A stretch of DNA of 64,000 nt from Acinetobacter bohemicus ANC 3994. Its GTDB lineage: Bacteria > Pseudomonadota > Gammaproteobacteria > Pseudomonadales > Moraxellaceae. The number at the start of each line of letters is the position of its first letter. Position 1 is the first letter of the stretch. The stretch is taken from NCBI RefSeq assembly GCF_000367925.1, contig NZ_KB849164.1, positions 970,349-1,034,348 of the forward strand, written 5' to 3'. A program made the translations under genes and the position numbers. This document shows positions 22,724 to 29,209 of this stretch, piece by piece. The notes below the pieces were generated by a model, which saw only the letters and a program-made list of their open reading frames with translations, was not told the DNA's origin and made no database searches.

Positions 22724-22930
22724 TACGGCTCAGGATCTGGCCCAGCATTGCAAGATGTCTTTATATGAAGCTCTAAATTTGCCTGTAAGTTTTGAGGCCT
22801 TTTTTATTCATCTGATGCATGGGAAAAGAGAAAGTTAGAAATTGAAGCTGAAGCACAAAAGCATAATGCCCTTATCAAAATGGGGAATGAAATAATTAAA
22901 GTCATCAGTAATTCGGGAAGGAAAAAATAG
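22647..22930 (+). CDS. Tail-assembly-chaperone-like protein read through a frameshift at T6
   Basis: ATG 22647 (AGAGG upstream) reads MTRRFDFAPLPPFSES to SLYEALNLPVSFEAFF, then ends soon after in TAG 22836-22838. Shifting -1 at six T (22800-22805) keeps a coding-like frame (SSDAWEKRKLEIEAEAQKHN) to TAG 22928-22930, directly before the next ATG at 22931. The joined product is about 94 aa. Small phage genes with a -1 slip at a homopolymer between head and tail genes are the hallmark of tail assembly chaperones (lambda G/GT), which gives two products. The alternative is a true one-base indel or a base-calling error. It overlaps the 3' end of the 254-aa gene. Confidence 0.55.
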
Positions 22931-23590
22931 ATGAATACGACAAAGATTTTAGGTGAAGCCGTTGGTATCCAAAGACAAGACATTATTGACCGCACAGAAG
23001 AGCAAACTGCGGACGGTCTGACAGGTGCTGTAATTTTAGGCCGCTTCAAGCGCGGCCGCATGGATGTACCAATGTCTATTCATCTGGGTAATATTCGTGG
23101 CCAACTTGGATATGATCCCAAGAACCCGGACTACATTGCTGTTCAAGATTGCTTAGATACAAATGTGCCCAGTGTGCAGGTGTTGCGGGTAAAAGAGAGT
23201 ATAGAAAATGCTATATGTGTAGGGGCAACCAAAAAAATCACCTTAGGTACGATGTCAAGCGGTGGATATTACAATATTAAAATCAATAATATTCTTCATG
23301 AAGGGGTTATCGGCTTTAGAGATGGACGAGATGATTTAAAATCTATATTTGCACTGTATGGCATTGAAGTAAAACCACTTAATTCAGATTTTCAAGAGAT
23401 TATCTCTAATGGTGGAATCTATAATGAGGTTGAGTATGCTTCATTTTTTCATCCCGCAAATAGCCATGTTGATATTGAAATCATTACTGTTGATGCCAGT
23501 AAGATCGATGAATATATTGTTGATGATACGTATGGTGAGAATGAAACAGTCCTTATTAATTCTATTGGTGTTACGTTTTGCTTAAATTAA
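22931..23590 (+). CDS. Phage structural protein, 219 aa, family unclear
   Basis: It starts one base after the stop of the frameshifted small gene, so it is translationally coupled. The N-terminal ~95 residues (EQTADGLTGAVILGRFKRGR, then HLGNIRGQLGYDPKNPDY and CLDTNVPSVQVLRV) look vaguely like the start of a tail-sheath or tube protein. The C-terminal half is beta-rich, with many Ile, Asn and Asp, and its codon use is more AT-rich than the front half, hinting at recombination. A strong terminator follows. Function not assigned. Confidence 0.55.
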   Translation: MNTTKILGEAVGIQRQDIIDRTEEQTADGLTGAVILGRFKRGRMDVPMSIHLGNIRGQLGYDPKNPDYIAVQDCLDTNVPSVQVLRVKESIENAICVGATKKITLGTMSSGGYYNIKINNILHEGVIGFRDGRDDLKSIFALYGIEVKPLNSDFQEIISNGGIYNEVEYASFFHPANSHVDIEIITVDASKIDEYIVDDTYGENETVLINSIGVTFCLN

Positions 23591-23603
23591 CAAGTTTTAT
23601 CTT

Positions 23604-23631
23604 AAAGCCCGCTATATAGCGGGCTTTTTTA
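23604..23631 (+). terminator. Terminator at the end of the structural block
   Basis: AAAGCCCGCTAT / ATAGCGGGCTTT, a 12-bp perfect palindrome-like stem followed by further U. It separates structural genes from the lysis cassette. Confidence 0.85.
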
Positions 23632-23705
23632 TTTGGAACAGGCTTTTTTTCACATTCATCGGTCGCGCCAAAATACCTATATAGAAAATCATAGGTAATT
23701 AAGCC

Positions 23706-24074
23706 ATGCAGGAAAATACTATTCCGTGGATTATTAAAATAATTCCAGCCATTGTTGGTGCCATTCTTGCCCTTGTCTTAAGTGGGGATATTGATAAGAA
23801 CGGAAAAATCCAAGTAACTGTCAGTGTTATTTGCAAATTTGCAGCCAGTGTAACGGTGAGCTTATATGGTGGTTCAGCATTCATTGAGCATTTTGAAATG
23901 CTGAAGACTTCAACCATGTATCAGGGCTTCATTATGCTGATGTTCGCTGTATTTGGGCTTTTAGCGATCGGCATTCTTTACCAAGCTGTAGCAATGTGGA
24001 GAGGCAAATCCTTACCAGAAGTTATTGCTGAAATCAAAGCTGCATTTCTTGCCATTCTAGGGAAGGGGGAATGA
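23706..24074 (+). CDS. Holin, 122 aa
   Basis: Holins form inner-membrane holes that release the endolysin at a timed moment. Three hydrophobic segments are visible: about residues 7-26 (WIIKIIPAIVGAILALVLSG), 40-56 and 73-96 (FIMLMFAVFGLLAIGILYQA), with a charged C-terminal helix. It is the first gene of a holin-endolysin-spanin cassette; the lysozyme starts 3 bp after its stop. Holin sequences vary widely, so the call rests on topology and gene order. Confidence 0.78.
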   Translation: MQENTIPWIIKIIPAIVGAILALVLSGDIDKNGKIQVTVSVICKFAASVTVSLYGGSAFIEHFEMLKTSTMYQGFIMLMFAVFGLLAIGILYQAVAMWRGKSLPEVIAEIKAAFLAILGKGE

Positions 24075-24077
24075 CAA

Positions 24078-24695
24078 GTGAGTATTGATCAATCACAACA
24101 AGTTGCTCAAGCATATTCATGGCTTCGAGCTTTATCTGGTGGGAAGTTATCAAATGAACAAGTCACTGCTGGTGATAAGGTTATTGCCATGCATGGACTA
24201 CCAGTATTCGCAGATATCATTGGATTTAAATTAAATGCCTTAGTTTCTGGACTTCGTGATATTTCGGAAAAAGGTTTTTCAATCATCCGTGAATCAGAAA
24301 GCCTTGAATTGCAAGCCTACTTGGATACTGGTGGCATATGGACCATTGGGTATGGAACAATTAAATATCCTAATGGTGTACGCGTTAAGAAAGGTGATGT
24401 ATGTACCCGTGGACAAGCGGAAATTTGGCTTAAAAACGATTGCTTATGGGTTGATGCCTGTCTTGATAAACACGTAAAGGTCAATGTAAGTCAGAATCAA
24501 TTTGATGCACTGGCATCCTTTATTTATAACATTGGTGAAACTGCCTTTATTAAAAGCACAATGTTAACGCTAATTAATAACAGCAATTTTTCTAGTGCTG
24601 CATCTCAATTTGATCGTTGGATCTACGACAACGGCAAAGAAATAAAGGGGCTTGTTAATCGACGAGCTAAAGAAAAAGCTCTATTTCTAAGTTAG
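24078..24695 (+). CDS. Endolysin, GH24 lysozyme (muramidase)
   Basis: This cuts the glycan strands of peptidoglycan. The catalytic signature of T4-type lysozyme is complete: E74, D83 and T89 in ESLELQAYLDTGGIWTIGYG, with the same spacings as E11/D20/T26 of T4 lysozyme. NQFDALASFIYNIGE and the C-terminal LVNRRAKEKALFL are typical of the family. It starts at GTG 24078 with GGGGGA upstream. There is a ~65-residue N-terminal extension (helical, no signal peptide) with LSNEQVTAGDKVI, perhaps a regulatory or wall-binding helix. It depends on the adjacent holin for export. Confidence 0.9.
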   Translation: MSIDQSQQVAQAYSWLRALSGGKLSNEQVTAGDKVIAMHGLPVFADIIGFKLNALVSGLRDISEKGFSIIRESESLELQAYLDTGGIWTIGYGTIKYPNGVRVKKGDVCTRGQAEIWLKNDCLWVDACLDKHVKVNVSQNQFDALASFIYNIGETAFIKSTMLTLINNSNFSSAASQFDRWIYDNGKEIKGLVNRRAKEKALFLS

Positions 24696-24704
24696 GGGGA
24701 TGTC

Positions 24705-25211
24705 ATGATAGATGCACTTTTAGCACCGTTTTATAAATGGATCATTTTAGTTTTATTGCTCTTTATGACTGGTTATGTGTGGTACTGCAATTCTTTAGCT
24801 GGTGATTTACGCAATGCTGAAACCGCATGTGATGTAAGTGTGGCCAAAACCATTAAGCCTTATGAAGATGCGATTGATCAAGCTCAAAAAGAAAAAGCCA
24901 CCATCATGCAAACATGGTCAGCAAAAATAATAGAGGTAGAACAGAATGCGATTAAAAAAATACAAGATGCGAATGCTGCCGCTCGTAGTGCTGACTTGGC
25001 TGCTATTGGGTTGTCAAAGCAACTCAGCGAAGCCAACAAACGTCTGTCCACAGCTCCCAAAGAAATCATCATTGAGTACACTGTTACCAACAGTGAGTTA
25101 CTCGAAACTTGCACAGCAGAATATCGAGGAATGGCAGAAAAAGCAGATGGACATGCAATTGATGCAATGAGGTTGAGTGAAAGCTGGCCAGAAGAAATAG
25201 CCCTCAGGTGA
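24705..25211 (+). CDS. Inner-membrane spanin (Rz-like), 168 aa
   Basis: One N-terminal membrane anchor (about residues 12-30, WIILVLLLFMTGYVWYC) and a long periplasmic coiled coil (YEDAIDQAQKEKATIMQTWS, IKKIQDANAAARSADLAAI) are characteristic of the i-spanin. With the outer lipoprotein encoded inside it in another frame (24967-25170) it would bridge and fuse the two membranes in the last step of lysis. It starts 9 bp after the lysozyme stop. Its terminator overlaps the stop codon. Confidence 0.85.
   Translation: MIDALLAPFYKWIILVLLLFMTGYVWYCNSLAGDLRNAETACDVSVAKTIKPYEDAIDQAQKEKATIMQTWSAKIIEVEQNAIKKIQDANAAARSADLAAIGLSKQLSEANKRLSTAPKEIIIEYTVTNSELLETCTAEYRGMAEKADGHAIDAMRLSESWPEEIALR
24967..25170 (+). 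CDS. Outer-membrane spanin lipoprotein (Rz1-like), embedded in Rz
   Basis: It is wholly contained in the i-spanin gene in a different frame, the classic Rz/Rz1 nesting. I start at ATG 24967 (MRMLPLVVLTWLLLGC), giving a short signal peptide and a clear lipobox LLLGC, with lipidation at C16. The mature part contains prolines (AKPTNVCPQLPKK) and a C-terminal helix ending in Gln/Met-rich residues. An ATG seven codons earlier is possible but would add basic residues before the signal. A related short stretch recurs at 28929. Confidence 0.82.
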   Translation: MRMLPLVVLTWLLLGCQSNSAKPTNVCPQLPKKSSLSTLLPTVSYSKLAQQNIEEWQKKQMDMQLMQ

Positions 25212-25220
25212 GGGCTATTT
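25195..25220 (+). terminator. Terminator of the lysis cassette
   Basis: AAATAGCCCTCA / TGAGGGCTATTT, a 12-bp perfect inverted repeat with a 2-base centre, overlapping the spanin stop codon. Confidence 0.75.
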
Positions 25221-25293
25221 CCTATAACGAATACTAATTTTAGTATTTATTAAACCGATTATGAGCTCATATGGCTCATAATCTAGAGTTTAT

Positions 25294-25590
25294 TTAAATT
25301 TTGTCCCATGCATCTTTAATTGCATGTTTTGCTTGTTCCCACTTTAAACGGGATTCTGCTTTGAGTTCTTGCCATTTAACCTTCAAGTCATTCTCTGACT
25401 CTTCAAATTGGGCATTCTCACCACGTTCATTTCGTGCCTGTTGCCCAAGTTCATAAGCTGAACGCAGATCACGGTCATAGTCTACATCTGGTAATTCGTA
25501 TTGGATCTCGCCATAGTAAGGACGATTCGTATAATTTGTACGCCAATCATGCTTGATAGTCTGCTCATCTTGATGGTGATTAGTATTCAT
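25294..25590 (-). CDS. Small charged protein, CsbD-like C-terminus, 98 aa
   Basis: The start at 25590 (MNTNHHQDEQTIKHDWR) has GGAG 7 nt upstream. The N-terminal ~45 residues are polar with many Tyr and Asp (NYTNRPYYGEIQYELPDVDY), and the C-terminal half is an amphipathic repeat (KWQELKAESRLKWEQAKHAI) like the CsbD family of stress-induced small proteins. It faces the lysis cassette tail to tail. Small hydrophilic proteins of this type are typically stationary-phase or stress proteins; whether this one belongs to the mobile element or to the host is unclear. Confidence 0.65.
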   Translation of the reverse strand: MNTNHHQDEQTIKHDWRTNYTNRPYYGEIQYELPDVDYDRDLRSAYELGQQARNERGENAQFEESENDLKVKWQELKAESRLKWEQAKHAIKDAWDKI

Positions 25591-25719
25591 TTTAATCTCC
25601 GGGTTCATAAAACTAAGAGCTTAAAAATTTTAAAGAGAGGTAAATTAATAAGTAGTTAGCCCATTATGTTTAATAACTTATTAATTTGAAGTTTGGATGG
25701 GATAGAGAAGTATTGAAAT

Positions 25720-25878
25720 CTATCTGTTTGGCTGACGTTGATAGCCATTCTGCTGATTGTGTGGACGCTGAATATCATTTTGCTGATTGTGTTGGCGCTG
25801 AATGTCGCTCTGAATATCGTTTTGCCGATTGTGTTGGCGCTGAATGTCATTCTGCTGTTTCTGGTTTAGATTGTTCAT
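25720..25878 (-). CDS. Small Q/N-rich repeat protein, 52 aa
   Basis: ATG 25878 (AAGG about 10 nt upstream) opens a 52-codon frame made almost wholly of a degenerate ten-residue unit, QRQHNQQNDI, repeated about four times, ending QRQPNR. The DNA repeats are visible as 30- and 39-bp periods of TTGGCGCTGAATGTC-like sequence. The product would be disordered, without charged clusters or membrane segments. No family is known to me. Repeat number could change by slippage. It lies 129 bp upstream of the CsbD-like gene on the same strand. Confidence 0.5.
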   Translation of the reverse strand: MNNLNQKQQNDIQRQHNRQNDIQSDIQRQHNQQNDIQRPHNQQNGYQRQPNR

Positions 25879-26633
25879 TTTACTGGACCTTATGTTATTA
25901 AAAATAACCTACTCAGTTTCTCAGTAGATATAATAGTAATAACATATAAAATTGATATTGAAATTTATTAGGTGTTACATTTTATTTATTCAGTTATTGA
26001 ATTTATATTTTTGGAATAGTTGTTACTGATGTTTAAAGGAAAATATAAATATAATATTAACAAATAAATAAAATTAATGATGATTGATAATCAGAAGTGT
26101 TTTCATATTTTAGTGAGTTATGTTTTAACTTAATGATTTACATTTTGTATTCGAAATTTAGAGACTAGGGTTAAATATTTTCTTAATTTTGTGTTCTAGT
26201 TCAATATTTATTTGCTCTAATTTAGGTGTATATTTAACTAAGTTACTAATAAATAATTATATTTTATTTTTGTAAATTGGATGATTTTTTAGAATAGCAC
26301 CCAAATAAATAGATATGAAATAAACATTGATCTGGTGCTTTATAAACATGAGATGGTTAGTTTTTTGAAAAAAATTAAATATTTTTTCACTAATTTTAAT
26401 TGATGCCATTTATCTTTATGTTATAAATTTTTGTTTTACTCAATAATTTTAATTAATGTGATTTAGTTCACATTAAATTTTTTATTTTAATTGTTATAAT
26501 AAAATGTAAGCTATTGAAATATATTTTATTAAGGGGATTTTAGAATATCTAACTTTTTTAAAAAATAAAATTAACATAATTAGTGATAAGTTGGCTTAAG
26601 GTTTATTATTGATTTACCGCGAGAGAATTATTA
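25879..26633. other. Long AT-rich non-coding stretch
   Basis: About 750 bases without any credible gene on either strand. A+T content is clearly higher than elsewhere, with many T and A runs. No terminator or strong repeat was seen. It is likely decayed element DNA or a target for H-NS-type silencing. Confidence 0.5.
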
Positions 26634-26881
26634 TGCCTACAGTAGTAAAGGAAATAATTCAGCATTTAATAACTATGAAATCACACAGTTTTTTTAGATC
26701 CATGTATCTAAAAATCAGCCAAAGAACTAAAGTCATTTCATTTTTTAGATAATGAAATTAAAAGTCTTAACATCGAAGGTTTTGACTTTCCCATAGATAT
26801 GAATGGCATAGAGTAATGGATACATGAGAAGAATAAAACTCAATACAGGTTCTATGCTAAATATCTTGAACGCAGATAAAA
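26634..26881 (+). pseudogene. Decayed gene of unknown type
   Basis: The plus strand shows short coding-like pieces broken by stops: MPTVVKEIIQHLITMKSH after ATG 26634, then IKSLNIEGFDFPIDMNGIE and, past a stop, WIHEKNKTQYRFYAKYLERR. The pieces look like one degraded protein. No family can be named. Confidence 0.3.
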
Positions 26882-26961
26882 TCACTCACTTTAATTTAGT
26901 CGGAATTTCGATAGAAAAACTTTAACTAGGGGGATGCCCAAAATTGGACACACCCTTTTTT

Positions 26962-27108
26962 ATGGCGATTTATGTAGTATTGGCCGTATTAGGTATCGCA
27001 GCTTTTTTCTATTTTCAGCAATCAATGAAAGCTGATGAGCTAGGTGGTTTCAAACAGGGCACGGAGCAATACAATGGCTATCGCTATGCCCAATCATGGG
27101 CTTTTTGA
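26962..27108 (+). CDS. Short protein with an N-terminal membrane helix, 48 aa
   Basis: ATG 26962 starts MAIYVVLAVLGIAAFFYFQQ, a single membrane helix, followed by a soluble tail (KADELGGFKQGTEQYNGYRY). No ribosome site is clear; the sequence just upstream (26935-26957) looks like a broken insertion-sequence end (GGGGGATGCCCAAAATTGG). It may be a real small membrane protein or the remaining end of a larger gene. Confidence 0.35.
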   Translation: MAIYVVLAVLGIAAFFYFQQSMKADELGGFKQGTEQYNGYRYAQSWAF

Positions 27109-27215
27109 TCAGCTACTTAACATAAAATTTCTTTTGTAGTTGAGATTCTATATTAAATACAATTAATAATTATTGAGCTATAATCGATGATTAAATTCAT
27201 TTATATCAATCATAT

Positions 27216-27626
27216 ATGGGAAAATTTAACATAAAAAGTTTAATTGCTAAACACGCAATTATTTTTAGTTCTACAGATTCTGAAATATCTATCCATATCT
27301 TTATGGAACCATTTATCTATCAAGAACAGATCTTAATTCCAACAATTCGTTTAGATAATATTGACTTACCTTCGATAAAATTATGCGATTTAGCAAATAG
27401 TTCTTTCACATTTACTCAAGGGGATATAGATGGTTCTATATATTTAAATGGAGCTCATCATCCTGTAGATGTATTGGGCCTAAGCTTTATTTTAACTCGT
27501 CAAAATCAATTAACTGTTTTAGTTAAAGGTATTTATGACTTTGAACATGAGGGTTTTGATGACTTACTTAGTGAAGCATTTGTATTAAATACATTACTTA
27601 GTAGTTGCGATGTTAATGAACACTAG
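27216..27626 (+). CDS. Hypothetical protein, 136 aa
   Basis: A soluble protein with beta-strand character (EISIHIFMEPFIYQEQILIP, NQLTVLVKGIYDFEHEGFDD), no signal or membrane segment, and not a family I recognise. A strong terminator follows its stop by 15 bp. It is the last gene before the right Xer site and could be cargo of the element. The ribosome site is poor. Confidence 0.55.
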   Translation: MGKFNIKSLIAKHAIIFSSTDSEISIHIFMEPFIYQEQILIPTIRLDNIDLPSIKLCDLANSSFTFTQGDIDGSIYLNGAHHPVDVLGLSFILTRQNQLTVLVKGIYDFEHEGFDDLLSEAFVLNTLLSSCDVNEH

Positions 27627-27641
27627 TATATATACTAATAA

Positions 27642-27670
27642 AAAAACCCCGACAGGATGTCGGGGTTTTT
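27642..27670 (+). terminator. Terminator after the 136-aa gene
   Basis: AAAAACCCCGACA / TGTCGGGGTTTTT with a 3-nt loop, a strong stem that can work in both directions. Confidence 0.9.
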
Positions 27671-27976
27671 CGTATTTGATGCTTAGGTATAACTCCTGTC
27701 GTACCTCACATTCCTTGTTCTTTCTCTTGTTATTCTTATCTGGAGCATCCTGCTCTCTATGTCCCCATGATAGAAAATAAGCGTGAGATCGTATAGCCGC
27801 AAAGGGTGGGAATTGTTGTGAGCAAATGCGTACATAAATGCTTAGATTTTATCCCAAGGTTTATCCTCAGAAATTGGGGATAATTTGAGCACTGGATGAA
27901 TTGATAACATGGACAAAAGCTTTAATTTGATTAAATATTGATCAATTTTATTGGCGATATGTTCTAGAGTTGTACA
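27671..27976. other. Intergenic region with three DnaA-box-like motifs
   Basis: No gene is visible in these ~300 bases. TTATCCCAA (27849), TTATCCTCA (27861) and, reversed, TTGGGGATAA (27874-27883) lie within 35 bp; each is one or two mismatches from the DnaA box TTATCCACA. The outer two also form an inverted repeat, so a hairpin is the alternative reading. Confidence 0.3.
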
Positions 27977-28010
27977 TAAAAAAGCCGACTTGTTTCCAAG
28001 TCGGTTTTTT
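27977..28010. terminator. Bidirectional terminator next to the right Xer site
   Basis: AAAAAAGCCGACTTG / CAAGTCGGTTTTTT, with a UUUC loop. A and T runs on both sides let it act in both directions. Confidence 0.85.
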
Positions 28011-28071
28011 AGGTTTGCGTCCCAATTTTTTATAGCATAACTTTCTGAAATTTAAAACTATTTCCAGAAGA

Positions 28072-28099
28072 ATTTCGTATAAGCGCCATTATGTTAAAT
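28072..28099 (+). other. dif-like XerC/XerD recombination site (right, C/D orientation)
   Basis: XerC arm ATTTCGTATAA (28072-28082), spacer GCGCCA (28083-28088), XerD arm TTATGTTAAAT (28089-28099). Both arms match the Acinetobacter pdif consensus exactly as I know it. The spacer is of the plasmid/module type, not the TGTATA usual at chromosomal dif. The left partner, inverted, is at 767-794. Confidence 0.85.
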
Positions 28100-28111
28100 G
28101 GATTTCTTTTA

Positions 28112-28762
28112 TCATCTAGATACATTACTTGTTGCTAACATAAATGATAATATTAAAAATATACAACCACTTGTTTTATTTAAATTATTTTGTATTTTTG
28201 ACGTAAGTAGTTTAGTTTTAAATAAAAAAATAAAATTCGAATAACTAATATGAATAATTAGAGCAATAAAACAAAATAAAGAGCTTAAAGTTAAAAGTTG
28301 TGGAATCAAACTTTGATTTACATGGATAAATTGAGGAAATAGTGCAATAAAAAATATTATAGTTTTTGGATTTGATAGTGAAGTTAGAAAACCTTGAAAA
28401 AATATTTTTGGTTTATTCACTTTTTTATTGAGAGTCTGATTTTGATCACTTGAATCTATATTCAAACTTTTATTTTTAAATGTTTTAATTGATAAGTATA
28501 CTAAGTAAACGGCACCTATATACTTTAGTAATGAAAACCAAAATATATCATGTGCAAGAATTGCTCCTATACTTGTTGCTGATAAGATTGCTATACAGAA
28601 CATTCCTAAAACTGTTCCTAATATCCCCCACATAGTATTTTTTCTACCATAATTAAGAGTATTAGTAATTGTAAGTAAGGTTCCAGGTCCTGGACATGCT
28701 ATTGTTATAGTTGAAATAAGTATAAATAACAAATAACCAGTAACTACATTTTCCATATTCAA
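28112..28762 (-). CDS. LysE/RhtB family amino-acid exporter
   Basis: A 216-aa inner-membrane protein with about six hydrophobic segments. The family signature CPGPGTLLTITNTLNYGRKN at residues ~23-42 is clear, as is GFLTSLSNPKTIIFFIALFP near 120-145. LysE/RhtB proteins export amino acids or their analogues. The 3' end lies 13 bp from the right Xer site, so it could be cargo of an adjacent module. It is very AT-rich (many Asn, Ile, Lys), unlike the core genes to the right, in keeping with horizontal origin. Substrate not readable. Confidence 0.82.
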   Translation of the reverse strand: MNMENVVTGYLLFILISTITIACPGPGTLLTITNTLNYGRKNTMWGILGTVLGMFCIAILSATSIGAILAHDIFWFSLLKYIGAVYLVYLSIKTFKNKSLNIDSSDQNQTLNKKVNKPKIFFQGFLTSLSNPKTIIFFIALFPQFIHVNQSLIPQLLTLSSLFCFIALIIHISYSNFIFLFKTKLLTSKIQNNLNKTSGCIFLILSFMLATSNVSR

Positions 28763-28928
28763 ATCAACACATAGTTTTAAACTGATCCATTGTATATATT
28801 TTCAATATTCAAAACTTAGTTTTTCTTAAATTTTAGAACCCAATTTTTTCTTAATAAAATACTTCCAATCACTGTATCGACCTTTTGCTCGACTTCTTTA
28901 TTATTTACAAGCTGAGCAACATATGCAG

Positions 28929-28995
28929 AACTACTCGAAGCTTGTACAGCAGAATATCGAAATGTGGCCAAAACAAAAAACTCCCTAAGTCAGGG
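28929..28995 (+). pseudogene. Remnant of a second spanin gene and its terminator
   Basis: The stretch from 28929 matches the Rz/Rz1 overlap at ~25095-25132 at roughly 32 of 38 bases; the Rz frame reads ELLEACTAEYRNVAK against ELLETCTAEYRGMAE. A short CCCT/AGGG hairpin with U follows, as after the intact spanin. Everything upstream is gone. It is a scar of another prophage lysis cassette. Confidence 0.6.
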
Positions 28996-29051
28996 CTTTT
29001 TACTTTCGCAATATTTAATCATAAACTTACGAAAAATTAATGTCTCAAAGT

Positions 29052-29209
29052 GCAGTCTACAAATTTTCGAAAAATTTATTTTTTAGGTTTTTGTAGACTG
29101 TTTTGTAGACTGTTGAACTGCAATTGAGAGCAAAGCTATGCAATGTGATGCAACTATATATTATTTTAAGTCATTGAAAATGCAAGGATATGCAGGCTGA
29201 TGCAACCTA
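29052..29209 (+). repeat. Cluster of att-like direct and inverted repeats
   Basis: TTTGTAGACTGTT occurs twice in tandem (29090-29102 and 29102-29114) with an inverted CAGTCTACAAA at 29052-29062. A second pair, TATGCA-x2-[GC]TGATGCAAC, lies at 29138 and 29190. Arm- and core-type sites of tyrosine integrases look like this, and the cluster sits exactly where accessory DNA meets a core gene. No integrase is in the window. Confidence 0.4.

Noticed and set aside
25656..25850. A 64-aa leftward frame through the repeat region (ANTIGKTIFRATFSANTI type)
   Set aside because: It reads the same DNA repeats in another frame without a proper ribosome site; the 52-aa Q/N-rich frame has a better start.
25740..25860. 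CRISPR-like array of short repeats
   Set aside because: Repeat units are contiguous with no unique spacers and encode a peptide repeat; no cas genes nearby.
25686..25901. A 71-aa rightward frame through the same repeats (CVDAEYHFADCVGAE type)
   Set aside because: A complementary-strand shadow of the repeat; Cys-rich only because of codon phase, and no ribosome site.
26563..26600. AATTAACATAA resembling a reversed XerD arm
   Set aside because: The six-base spacer is not followed by anything like the XerC arm TTATACGAAAT, so it is not a Xer site.
26935..26960. Possible insertion-sequence end (GGGGGATGCCCAAAATTGG)
   Set aside because: No transposase, no matching opposite end and no target duplication visible; kept only as a remark on the neighbouring small gene.
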